Source of the DNA: an uncultured Caulobacterales bacterium
GTDB lineage: Bacteria > Pseudomonadota > Alphaproteobacteria > Caulobacterales > Caulobacteraceae
DNA length: 64,000 bases
NCBI GenBank assembly: GCA_903858685.1
Contig: CAIOJR010000084.1
Span: 1 to 64,000, forward strand
Reading direction: 5' to 3'
A program made the translations under genes and the position numbers. Below, piece after piece: positions 1 to 8,069 of the stretch. Each line of letters opens with the position of its first letter. Positions within the stretch are counted from its first letter, which is position 1. The notes under the pieces are model-generated. The model ran no database searches, was not told the origin of the DNA, and worked only from the letters and a program-made list of their open reading frames with translations.

Positions 1-717
1 TCCATTGACCCAGGGACTGGCGGAGCAGACGTCATGTCCAGCCGTCACCTCCGACGCCCGCACAAGAAGCGCGCCTGTCGCCTTCGCCGCATCGGCGGTC
101 AGCCGCCTCAGCCGTTCGGCCCGGTCGCGCGCCCAGGCCATGTCCTCCGCGTTCAGCGGCGCCCTGTCGGCGCACAGGCCCGCCGATGGCGCAATCGTCA
201 CATAGTCGACCAGCACGATCCTGGCGTTTGGCGCCCGCTCCCGCAGCGAAGCCAAAAGTCCATGAAGTGCGGTCTGAAGCGCCTCGAACCTTGTCTCAAG
301 CGTCGCCGCAGACGAACCTGGGCAATTCACGCCACCCGTATTGCGACAGGAAGCCGCCGCCAGATCCCCAAGGTATGAGACATCATTTCCACCAATCGTG
401 ATGGTAATCAGCCGGGTGGACCGGCCCACCGCCTCGATCTGCGGCGCAAGGCCGAATTGGTGGTTGTCGGTGATGTCTGCGGTCTTGGCCCCGCTGCAGG
501 TCCGGTCCTCCAGAGTGAGACTCCGACGCGCGGCCAGCAGATGCGGATAATTGTCGAGCGATCGGCCACACAAGGCCGGGCTGGCGGGATCGCGACGACC
601 GACGTCCGGTCCGGCGGCGAATGAGCTGCCAAGAGCCACATAGTCGGCGCCCATCTGGGCTGAGGCTGCGCCATTGATCGTGAGCGACAACGCAAGGGCC
701 ACGCCCAGCCTGGTCAT
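1..717 (-). CDS. SGNH/GDSL-family secreted hydrolase, 3' end cut by window edge
   Basis: Partial gene: 239 codons are visible and the C-terminus lies beyond position 1. A signal peptide (about residues 1-20, ending ASA-Q) precedes the SGNH block I motif YVALGSSFAAGP, whose serine (S31 or S32) would be the nucleophile. Block III GGND follows at residues 109-112. The Cys and Trp-x-Asn-Gly near the window edge look like the segment just before the catalytic Asp/His block, which is out of view. The family hydrolyses esters or lipids outside the cytoplasm; the substrate here is unknown. An in-frame ATG at 729 is an alternative start. The gene is divergent from the crotonase at 891. Confidence 0.8.
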   Translation of the reverse strand, partial: MTRLGVALALSLTINGAASAQMGADYVALGSSFAAGPDVGRRDPASPALCGRSLDNYPHLLAARRSLTLEDRTCSGAKTADITDNHQFGLAPQIEAVGRSTRLITITIGGNDVSYLGDLAAASCRNTGGVNCPGSSAATLETRFEALQTALHGLLASLRERAPNARIVLVDYVTIAPSAGLCADRAPLNAEDMAWARDRAERLRRLTADAAKATGALLVRASEVTAGHDVCSASPWVNG

Positions 718-816
718 CAAGGTCTCCATCGCGCTTGTCTTCTCCCGCCGGTTTGACAGCTTATCCCACTGAGCCGAGTCCGCTCCGGCCACAATCACCT
801 GGCGCCCATTCCATTA

Positions 817-869
817 TTGACCACTCTCCCAATACTGCTCAACCTAGCCCAGGCGGCCTGACCGTCGTC
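817..869 (+). promoter_or_regulatory. Candidate promoter/operator block A, shared with 4024-4086
   Basis: TTGACC at 817-822 resembles a -35 box. Nine bases after its first base begins CTCCCAATA (826-834), then a further TGC; CTGACCGTC follows at 858-866, ahead of the ATG at 891. The same elements in the same order, with identical spacing for the first two, stand in front of the DAPG-hydrolase-like gene. Across the 22-base core about 17 positions agree. No good -10 hexamer is visible at 17-base spacing (CAACCT), so an activator may be needed. Either a common regulator site or a duplicated promoter would explain the match. Confidence 0.45.
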
Positions 870-890
870 AAAAAACTGTGGGAGAGCGGG

Positions 891-1727
891 ATGAGCGAGC
901 AGGACCAGATCGGTTATGGTGTGGACCAGGGCGTGGCCACAATCACCTTCAACCGGCCGGACAAGTTGAATGCGCTCACCCCGTCCATGTTGCAGCTATT
1001 TCTGAGGATCGTCCGGCGCGCGGCCAGCGACCCCCTTGCCCGGGTGATCGTCGTCACCGGAGAGGGGCGCGGATTCTGCGCCGGACTCGATCTGGGCGTG
1101 ATCGGCTCAGGACAGTCCTCCAAGGCGAATTCGGCCGATGAGACGCTCGCGCCCCCCCAATGGGGTGATGAGGTGGGACCGGATCTGTCGCGATTTTTCT
1201 CGGGCGGATGGAATGAATTGATCACGAGCCGCAAACCGACCATAGCCGCGATCAATGGCCCGGCCTTTGGCTGGGGGTTCATCCTCGCCCTTCACTGCGA
1301 CATCCGCTTCGCCGCGCGGTCCGCCATCATGAACGCCACCTTCGCCCGCCTTGGAGTTCCGGCGGAAAAGGGGTCGGGCTGGCTGCTGGCGCGGCTGATC
1401 GGATCAGCCCGGGCGCTTGACCTTCTCTATTCGGCGCGTCGGATCGACGGGGTCGAGGCCGAACGGCTTGGCGTCGTCAACGCCGTTATGGCGGACGAAG
1501 CGCTGATGGCGCACGTCACCGCCTATGCCCGGCAAATCGCGGCGCATTCTGCGCCCCGCGCTCTGGCGGCCATGAAGGCCCAGGTCTGGTCGGCTCTGGA
1601 CGATCCCTATGATGTGGGTTTCGCAGACGCCGACCACGAGCAGGACCTTTGCACCCGGACCGAAGACTTTCGGGAAGGGATCGCAAGCTATCGGGAAAAG
1701 CGGCCGCCGAATTTTCGCGGTGAGTAG
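891..1727 (+). CDS. Enoyl-CoA hydratase/isomerase (crotonase) family protein
   Basis: 278 aa, normal for the family. Crotonases bind acyl-CoA and stabilise the thioester oxyanion for hydration, isomerisation or C-C cleavage. Visible motifs: ITFNRPDKLNAL (about 18-29), the first oxyanion-hole segment FCAGLDLG (62-69), and the second segment INGPAFGWGF (121-130), with Glu159 in the position expected for a catalytic acid (GVPAEKG). The start at 891 was chosen because GGGAGAGCGGG directly precedes ATG and the homologous fold begins there; 52 in-frame codons upstream (from 735) look non-coding. The downstream neighbours suggest aromatic or acyl-side-chain catabolism. The substrate cannot be read from sequence. 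Confidence 0.85.
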   Translation: MSEQDQIGYGVDQGVATITFNRPDKLNALTPSMLQLFLRIVRRAASDPLARVIVVTGEGRGFCAGLDLGVIGSGQSSKANSADETLAPPQWGDEVGPDLSRFFSGGWNELITSRKPTIAAINGPAFGWGFILALHCDIRFAARSAIMNATFARLGVPAEKGSGWLLARLIGSARALDLLYSARRIDGVEAERLGVVNAVMADEALMAHVTAYARQIAAHSAPRALAAMKAQVWSALDDPYDVGFADADHEQDLCTRTEDFREGIASYREKRPPNFRGE

Positions 1728-1797
1728 ACCTCAGGCGACGCACGATCACAAAGATCGTCATGCGGGGCATGACGACCCAGCAGTGCAAGGGATCCAG

Positions 1798-4008
1798 GTG
1801 AAAGATCGTGTTCGCAAAGGTTCAACTGCGCTCTCCTGGTCGGCTTCGGTGCTCGTGGCTCTGGCCCTGTCAGGTCTGGCTGCCTCATCTGACGCCGCTG
1901 CGGCCCCGTCCGCCCAGCCCGCGCTTCTACCGCAACCGCTCCAGTACAGCCCACGCGACGGCGACACATTCGGTATCGACCGGGTCGAGGTGGTGTGGGC
2001 GGGGCGCCAGAACGCCTTGTTGCGGCGGGCTGCCGCCCGCTTTCTCGATGACCTGAAATCGCGCCATCCGACCCCTCATGCGCCTGGTGCGCGTTCTGTC
2101 CGCCTACGGATCGATTGCCGAACGACGGACGGTGGATACTTAACTGTCGAGCAGAAGGAGGCCTATGTCCTCTCCGCGAGCAACGGAGCCATTCGGCTGG
2201 AGGCAGACGGCCCGTCAGGGGTTCTGCACGGCCTCGCCACCCTCAGACAGGCTATTCAGGACACGCCCGACGGACCAGGGCTTGCGCCCTTCGAGGTGAC
2301 GGACGCGCCGCGGTTTCGCTGGCGTGGCGTGATGATTGATGTCGCGCGCCACTTTGTGACCCTGGAGACCTTGAAGCGCCAGATCGACGCCATGGAACTG
2401 GTCAAACTTAACGTCCTGCACCTGCATCTGAGCGATAATGAGGGCTTTCGGGTTGAAAGCAGACTCTATCCGAAATTGCAGACCGAAGGATCCCACGGCC
2501 AATTCTACACCCAGGACGACATCAGGGATCTGGTCGCCTACGCCCGCGATAGGGACGTGCGGATTGTTCCGGAGTTTGATGTGCCCGGCCACACGCTGGC
2601 GATCCTGACGGCCTATCCCGAACTGGCTTCGGGACCGCTCGCCGGCGTCAACTATATCAGCGCGATGAACTCGGCGCTGAACCCGGCTCGGCCCGAAACT
2701 TTTGTCGTGCTGGACCGCCTCCTTGCCGAGATGGGCGCACTCTTCCCGGACCGATACATCCATGTGGGCGGCGACGAAGTGACCGGCGCACACTGGGCGG
2801 CCAATGTCCAGATCACCGATTTCATGAAGCGCAGGGGGCTTGCGACCAAGGCCGACCTCGAAGGCTATTTTCATCAGCAACTGGCCCGGGCGCTCCACCG
2901 GCGCGGAAAAATCGTCATGGGCTGGGAGGAGACGGGCCGGTTTGATACGGGCCGCCAGTCCATCATCCAGGTCTGGAGGGGATCAGGCGCAGTGGCCGGG
3001 GCGACCTCGCAAGGCCACCCGGTTGTCGTCTCAGCAGGCTATTATCTCGATCTTCTGGACACGGCCGAAAAGGCTTACCTCAATGATCCCCAGGATCCGA
3101 CTGCGGACGGCCTGAGCCCCGCCGATGCGCAAGCGGCGCGCAAGCACCCCATTTTCGGGCCACGTCTCGTCGATGTGATGATCAGGAACCCGGCATTGAC
3201 GATGACCGCGCGCCAGAAGGCTCTGGTTCTGGGCGGCGAGACGGCCCTGTGGAGCGAACTCGTGACCGACGAGATGGTTGACCAGCGTCTGTGGCCTCGC
3301 GCCGCCGCCGTTGCGGAGCGGTTCTGGTCGCCAGGTTCGGTTCGTGACGTCATCGACCTGGAGCGACGACTGGCCGTGACACAGCACGAACTGAGGCGAA
3401 ACGGACTTCTGGATGAAGCTCACAGGCTGCAGATGATGGAGCGACTGGCGCCGGGTGACGTCGCCACGGTCGCGACCTTCCTCCAGACCGTGGCGCCGGT
3501 TCGCAACCACGCCCACAACCATCTGCTGCGAAGCCTGCTGATGTTCAAGCCCGCGCCCCCCCAGACATTCGACCAGCTCGCCGACATCGCCACCCCGGAC
3601 GCGGTGGACGTGTGGGCGCTCAATGAGGACATCGCCAAGCTGTTGAAAGGCGACCAGACAAGGGCTGACGCCATTCGGGCGCGTCTTGTCGCCTGGCGAA
3701 AGAACGCCAACTCCTTTTTGGCGCTGGCCTCAGGGACTACGACCTTGCAGACCGCCCTTCCCATTGCCGCCGATGTGGCCGAGCTTTCCGGCATCGGTCT
3801 TGAAGCGGTTGATATGCTGATCGCCAACAGGCGCCCAACCGATGAATGGCGCACGCGCGCCAATGCGGTGCTGGCGCGCCAGAACGCCGCCCGTCAGGCG
3901 TCAGCCACGATGCTGGCCGCCCTGACATCCAGGGACCAGCCGCCGGCAGACCTGATCATCACCATCGCGCCCGGCGTCCAGAACCTGGTGGAAGCCTTGA
4001 AAGAATAG
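1798..4008 (+). CDS. Secreted beta-N-acetylhexosaminidase (GH20)
   Basis: 736 aa. Removes terminal N-acetylglucosamine or N-acetylgalactosamine from glycans by substrate-assisted catalysis. A signal peptide (about 10-34) leads into a GH20b-like N-terminal domain, then the (beta/alpha)8 barrel with FRWRGVMIDVARHF and the catalytic Asp326-Glu327 pair in HVGGDEV; the WEE tryptophan/glutamate motif follows. A helical C-terminal extension of about 170 residues follows the barrel. The start is GTG at 1798, with AAGGGA seven bases upstream. An earlier in-frame ATG at 1609 lies inside the crotonase gene and would put non-secretory sequence before the signal peptide. It sits 70 bp after the crotonase, an unexpected partner for it. 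Confidence 0.9.
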   Translation: MKDRVRKGSTALSWSASVLVALALSGLAASSDAAAAPSAQPALLPQPLQYSPRDGDTFGIDRVEVVWAGRQNALLRRAAARFLDDLKSRHPTPHAPGARSVRLRIDCRTTDGGYLTVEQKEAYVLSASNGAIRLEADGPSGVLHGLATLRQAIQDTPDGPGLAPFEVTDAPRFRWRGVMIDVARHFVTLETLKRQIDAMELVKLNVLHLHLSDNEGFRVESRLYPKLQTEGSHGQFYTQDDIRDLVAYARDRDVRIVPEFDVPGHTLAILTAYPELASGPLAGVNYISAMNSALNPARPETFVVLDRLLAEMGALFPDRYIHVGGDEVTGAHWAANVQITDFMKRRGLATKADLEGYFHQQLARALHRRGKIVMGWEETGRFDTGRQSIIQVWRGSGAVAGATSQGHPVVVSAGYYLDLLDTAEKAYLNDPQDPTADGLSPADAQAARKHPIFGPRLVDVMIRNPALTMTARQKALVLGGETALWSELVTDEMVDQRLWPRAAAVAERFWSPGSVRDVIDLERRLAVTQHELRRNGLLDEAHRLQMMERLAPGDVATVATFLQTVAPVRNHAHNHLLRSLLMFKPAPPQTFDQLADIATPDAVDVWALNEDIAKLLKGDQTRADAIRARLVAWRKNANSFLALASGTTTLQTALPIAADVAELSGIGLEAVDMLIANRRPTDEWRTRANAVLARQNAARQASATMLAALTSRDQPPADLIITIAPGVQNLVEALKE

Positions 4009-4023
4009 CGGTTTTCCATAAAT

Positions 4024-4086
4024 TTGACAGAACTCCCAATAATGCCCATGATCGGTCAAACTGCGCCGATAGGCTGACCGTCATGC
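4024..4086 (+). promoter_or_regulatory. Candidate promoter/operator block B, shared with 817-869
   Basis: TTGACA at 4024-4029 is a perfect -35 hexamer, followed by CTCCCAATAATGC (4033-4045) at the same spacing as in block A. CATGAT lies 17 bases downstream of TTGACA and could serve as a -10. CTGACCGTC recurs at 4074-4082. The gene ATG is at 4113 with GGGAGGA before it. The block starts 16 bp after the hexosaminidase stop, so the DAPG-hydrolase-like gene and the oxidase behind it probably have their own promoter. Confidence 0.5.
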
Positions 4087-4112
4087 GGGAAGGCCGGGTC
4101 CGGGAGGATAAA

Positions 4113-4946
4113 ATGTCGAAGCCAGACCGGTCGGAGCTCTATCTGGGATACAGCCCCCAGGACCTCGCCCACAGTCCCTATGCGCCGTTCTTCAACACGC
4201 AGATGGCGCCCCTGCCCGATCACGTCAAAGAAGCCGTCTGCGCCGGCCCTGTGGCCTATGAGCTGATGCCCGGCGTCGGGGACGCGCACCGACTGCAATC
4301 CGAGCCCCAGTGGCCCTATGAAACCGCCTACAGCCATGCGCCCGACGGCTCTTCGCAGGTGTTCGTGCTCACCCATATGCCCAAGGTCACGCCCGGCATG
4401 TGGGACTGGTGGTTTGGATGGCATGGCAGCGAGGCGCAGCGATACAAGCTCTGGCACCCGCGCGCCCACATCCATGCCATGTGGTCGGATGGCCGGGCCG
4501 ATCTGAACACCTATGTCGGGCGCACCTCCAATGTCTGGGAATATGTGGGCGCCGGGCGTCTGCACCTCACGATTCGTTTCGTGCCGCCCAGCGAACTTGG
4601 ACTGGATGAGCGGCTGCTGTCGCAACGCGGTGAAGTGGCCATCTGCGCGCGCGGCGGCATGGCGGGAACGCCGGTGGAAACCGGCTGGCTGATTCATCAC
4701 GTCCAGCCCGCGCCCGGTGGATCGATCATGCGCTCGCGGTTCTGGCTGGGCGGCTCCAATATCGCGCCGCGCAAGGACGCCGGTCTGGCAGGCCGCATCG
4801 TCGGCGGGCTGGCCAGCCGCTTCGCCACCCTGCCGAAAGACCAGGCCCCGGACCTGCTGGTGCACTGCGCCCAGGAGATGAACCATCTCGCCGCCCTATT
4901 ACCGGACATCTACGCCGCATTCGGCCCGTCCAGCAGCCAGACTTAA
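4113..4946 (+). CDS. DAPG hydrolase (PhlG)-family protein
   Basis: 277 aa. PhlG-type enzymes are zinc hydrolases that cleave the C-C bond of an acyl group on phloroglucinols (2,4-diacetylphloroglucinol to monoacetylphloroglucinol); phloretin hydrolase is related. The family signature is clear: VTPGMWDWWFGWH, with the probable zinc ligand His104, and the C-terminal H251-x3-E255, which matches the HxxxE ligand pair of PhlG. Glu143 (VWEY) is a candidate fourth ligand. There is no signal peptide, so it should be cytosolic. The start at 4113 has GGGAGGATA in front; the 89 codons upstream in frame are not family-like. The FAD-linked oxidase follows 11 bp later, suggesting an operon for acyl-aromatic breakdown. 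The actual substrate is unknown. Confidence 0.75.
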   Translation: MSKPDRSELYLGYSPQDLAHSPYAPFFNTQMAPLPDHVKEAVCAGPVAYELMPGVGDAHRLQSEPQWPYETAYSHAPDGSSQVFVLTHMPKVTPGMWDWWFGWHGSEAQRYKLWHPRAHIHAMWSDGRADLNTYVGRTSNVWEYVGAGRLHLTIRFVPPSELGLDERLLSQRGEVAICARGGMAGTPVETGWLIHHVQPAPGGSIMRSRFWLGGSNIAPRKDAGLAGRIVGGLASRFATLPKDQAPDLLVHCAQEMNHLAALLPDIYAAFGPSSSQT

Positions 4947-4957
4947 GGACCCGCCCC

Positions 4958-6295
4958 ATGCATGCGACAACCAGCCAGGGCCGAACCTTTTCGCGTGGCG
5001 ATCCGGGATTTGACGAGGCTGTCCTGGGAACAAGCTTCAATGCGCGCGACCCGGGGCGCCGACCAGAGGTCGTGGTGCAGGCCAATGACGTGTTCGATGT
5101 CGTCGCAGCGGTCAAAAGGGCCGGGGCGACGGGAATGAAGGTGGGGCTCTGTTCCGGCGGACACAGTTGGGCGCAGAACCACATCCGCAATGGCGGCATG
5201 ATGATAGATCTGTCGCGGCTCAATCACATTTCGGTAGATGAGGCATCCCGAACTGCGACCGTGGGCCCCGGCGCCCTGGGCGGAGACGTTGACGCGGCGG
5301 TGCAAAGACATGGTCTCTTCTTTCCGGTCGCACACGCCTACACGGTCGGCATAGGCGGGTTTTTGCTGCAAGGCGGTTTCGGCTGGAACAGCCGGGCCGT
5401 GGGCCTGGCCTGCGAAAGCGTCGTCGGGATCGACGTGGTGCTGGCTGACGGACGTCTTGTTCATGCCAGCGAAACCGAAAACGCCGATCTCCTGTGGGCG
5501 GCGCGGGGCTCCGGACCCGGCTTCTTTGGCGTGGTGGTGCGGTTTCATCTGAGGCTGCACAAGCGCCCCCGCTTTGTCGGTCTGAAAATCCAGGTGTTTC
5601 GCATGAAGCATCTGGAAGACGTCTTCCGCTGGGCCGACCGGGTGGGACCTTCCGTATCCCCCAAGGTCGAATTCCAGATGGTGTTCAACCGCAAGGCCAT
5701 GGGCATTTCCGCACCCGGCATAGAGGTGGTGGCGCCAGTGCTGGCCGACAGCCGCAAGGAGGCGGTGGAGGCGCTAAGCTTCCTCAAAAAAAATGAAGTC
5801 TCGAAAAAGGCGAGCTTTTCTACCCCGGTCATTCCCATGTCCCTGGGCAGGATGATGAAGACCGGAGAAAAGACGCTGTTCCTGAAGAACACGCGCTGGT
5901 TCGCCGACAATATGTGGATGGACCAACCGATCGAGCCATTGATCCCGAACCTGCGGCGCATCGCCGACACCCAGCCGCCGCACCCCAGCCACATCCTCTG
6001 GCTCAACTGGAATCCGACCACGCCGCGCACCGACATGGCGTTTTCAGTGGAGGATCGGACCTATCTGGCCCTCTATGCAGGACTGCGGACCCGGGAGGAT
6101 GAAGAGCGCTATCGCACCTGGGCGACCGACGAGATGCAGCGCATGCAGGCCTTCAGCACCGGCATCCAACTTGCGGATGAGAATCTCGGCAATCGCCCGG
6201 CAAAATTCCTGTCTGACGCCAATATGCAGCGCCTCAACGCCGTTCGCGCCGCCTATGACCCGACCGGCGTCTTTCATCCATGGATGGACCGGTAG
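4958..6295 (+). CDS. FAD-linked oxidase, berberine-bridge-enzyme type
   Basis: 445 aa. PCMH/BBE-type flavoproteins oxidise alcohols, sugars or phenolics and pass electrons to oxygen. The N-terminal FAD domain shows GLCSGGHSWAQN, where His69 is the expected 8-alpha-histidyl attachment site, then IDLSRLN, TVGIGGFLLQGGFGW and a VLADGRLV strand. The cysteine that makes bicovalent FAD in many relatives is not at its usual place, so attachment is probably through His69 alone. The C-terminal end carries the BBE-domain pattern around VRAAYDPTGVFHPW. No signal peptide is seen. It is 11 bp behind the DAPG-hydrolase-like gene and probably co-transcribed with it. Confidence 0.85.
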   Translation: MHATTSQGRTFSRGDPGFDEAVLGTSFNARDPGRRPEVVVQANDVFDVVAAVKRAGATGMKVGLCSGGHSWAQNHIRNGGMMIDLSRLNHISVDEASRTATVGPGALGGDVDAAVQRHGLFFPVAHAYTVGIGGFLLQGGFGWNSRAVGLACESVVGIDVVLADGRLVHASETENADLLWAARGSGPGFFGVVVRFHLRLHKRPRFVGLKIQVFRMKHLEDVFRWADRVGPSVSPKVEFQMVFNRKAMGISAPGIEVVAPVLADSRKEAVEALSFLKKNEVSKKASFSTPVIPMSLGRMMKTGEKTLFLKNTRWFADNMWMDQPIEPLIPNLRRIADTQPPHPSHILWLNWNPTTPRTDMAFSVEDRTYLALYAGLRTREDEERYRTWATDEMQRMQAFSTGIQLADENLGNRPAKFLSDANMQRLNAVRAAYDPTGVFHPWMDR

Positions 6296-6491
6296 GGCTT
6301 GCAAAACAAAGCTGAGACCAGCGCCACCCAGGCCCAAGGCCTCGTGCGACGAAAGCGCGTCTCACAGACTGTATTAAGGCGGCGGTGGGGGGCCGAGGCG
6401 AGTCCAGGACAGGTTGGGAACGCCCGCACCCGCCTCGGCGGGAAGCGGAAGATATGTTCGCGCTGACGAGACAGGGTCCAGGCGCCAAAGG

Positions 6492-8063
6492 TCAGACAAA
6501 GCCCAGATTACTCACCGGGAAGTTTTTCAAGTTCGGAAAAATGGTCGCCAGGGTCGCCGTATCCAGTCCAAACCACGCGCCGATCGTGGCCATATACTGG
6601 TCAACCGACGTCGTCGGGATGATCACTGAGCCCACCATGTCCGGATTGTTGAACGCGCCGCTGTCGATCCCGATGGTCGGAAACTGACCATATATGTCAC
6701 CGCCCTTGACGGCTCCCCCCATGACGAGGTGGTGGCCGCCCCAGGCATGGTCGGTGCCATCGCCGTTCGTCGCCAGGGTTCGCGAAAAATCCGAAGCCGT
6801 AAAGGTCGTGACTGCCGAGCGCATATCGTATCCGCCCATGTTTGACAGGGCCTGATCAAGATAGGCCATGGCCTGGGCAAGTTTCGCCAGATTGTTGGGC
6901 TGGTCCTGATTCTGGTTATCGTGAGTGTCGTGACCATTCATGTTCACGAAGAATACCTGCCGCGTCAGCCCAAGACTTGGCGCCGCCGCAATCAAACGCG
7001 CTACCATGTATATCTGATCGAGATAGGCGTTGCCCTCGACCTTGCCCGTGACAAAATTGGTGTAGGTGGGCTTTGCGGGCAGAGCTGTCACCGCCGCCAG
7101 GGACATGGCTCCATTGATCGAACTCACGGCGTTGATCGACCTTTGATAAACAGCGGCATAGTCGCTGCTGAAGTCAGAGGCGGCCGTCGTATCTGTCATG
7201 AGCGCCTTGATCGCCGCCGGCGCGGTGGAAGAACCGTCGTAGCTTGTCCCGGAAATTGATGAAATCGAGACCGCAGGCAGCGCCCCCGTGGTCACCTGAT
7301 ACTCAAATGTGGCGTTTCCCGACAGGAAAACCCAGTTACCGGCTGTCGATGTCGCCGTGAATATTGAATTGGCGCCATTTGACGCCACCACAGTATCGGC
7401 GAACATCCCGCCATAACCCACCTGCGTGCCTTCGATGCCCCCCGATTGCCAAGTGGATTGCTGGTCATTGTGGGAGAACAGATTTTTCGGAATGGGCACA
7501 GTGGCGTTGTAGTTGGACTTGTACTGGGCTTTCGTCGTCGGCTGAATCAGCGTTCCGACATTGGCCATCACCGCCAGTCGACCCTGATTATAGAATGGCA
7601 GGAGCGGCGCCAGCATGGGGTGCATGGCGAAGGTGCGCTGGGTGGCGTTCGTGCCTGCCGGCACAGACTGAGGCGTCTTGGGCGCGAAAGGCAAGACCCC
7701 GCCCCAGGCCGCGGGATCAGACAGGTTCGACACGGTTCTTCCCGCCACGGCGCTATATTGCCCCACAGCGGTGGCGGGCGTGCCGGGCGGCATCAGCGCA
7801 ATCGGCTGGGCGCCAATATTCCGCGTGGCGAAATAGCGACCCCAGGTGTCGGAATCCGTCGCCAGAATGGTGTTGTTGCCATCATTGCCGCCCTGCTGAA
7901 AGATGCAGACAATGGCTTTGTAATTCGGCAGCGCCGACGCGCTCGCCGCCCTGCTCACGGCCGCCAGTTGCAGGGCGATCGGCAGCCCTGTGCCCGTGAT
8001 GATGGAGGCGGCGCCGGTGAACTTCAGCAGATTGCGGCGACTGATCAGTGTGGGGCTCATCAC
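6492..8063 (-). CDS. DUF1501 family Tat-exported protein
   Basis: 523 aa. A twin-arginine signal (SRRNLLKFTGA, about residues 8-18, then a hydrophobic stretch) indicates export in folded form. The body has the DUF1501 features: FQQGGNDGNNT near the mature N-terminus, MNGHDTH, and the TASDFSRTLATNGDGTDHAWGGH block. This belongs to the alkaline-phosphatase/sulfatase-like fold group, but no specific activity has been proven for most members. It lies 6 bp downstream of the DUF1800 lipoprotein; the two families are habitual partners, so they probably act together at the cell envelope. Confidence 0.88.
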   Translation of the reverse strand: MMSPTLISRRNLLKFTGAASIITGTGLPIALQLAAVSRAASASALPNYKAIVCIFQQGGNDGNNTILATDSDTWGRYFATRNIGAQPIALMPPGTPATAVGQYSAVAGRTVSNLSDPAAWGGVLPFAPKTPQSVPAGTNATQRTFAMHPMLAPLLPFYNQGRLAVMANVGTLIQPTTKAQYKSNYNATVPIPKNLFSHNDQQSTWQSGGIEGTQVGYGGMFADTVVASNGANSIFTATSTAGNWVFLSGNATFEYQVTTGALPAVSISSISGTSYDGSSTAPAAIKALMTDTTAASDFSSDYAAVYQRSINAVSSINGAMSLAAVTALPAKPTYTNFVTGKVEGNAYLDQIYMVARLIAAAPSLGLTRQVFFVNMNGHDTHDNQNQDQPNNLAKLAQAMAYLDQALSNMGGYDMRSAVTTFTASDFSRTLATNGDGTDHAWGGHHLVMGGAVKGGDIYGQFPTIGIDSGAFNNPDMVGSVIIPTTSVDQYMATIGAWFGLDTATLATIFPNLKNFPVSNLGFV

Positions 8064-8069
8064 ATCAAC

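Noticed and set aside
735-890. N-terminal extension of the crotonase from an ATG at 735
   Set aside because: The extension covers the promoter-like block shared with 4024-4086, is not family-like, and a good ribosome-binding site lies directly before ATG 891.
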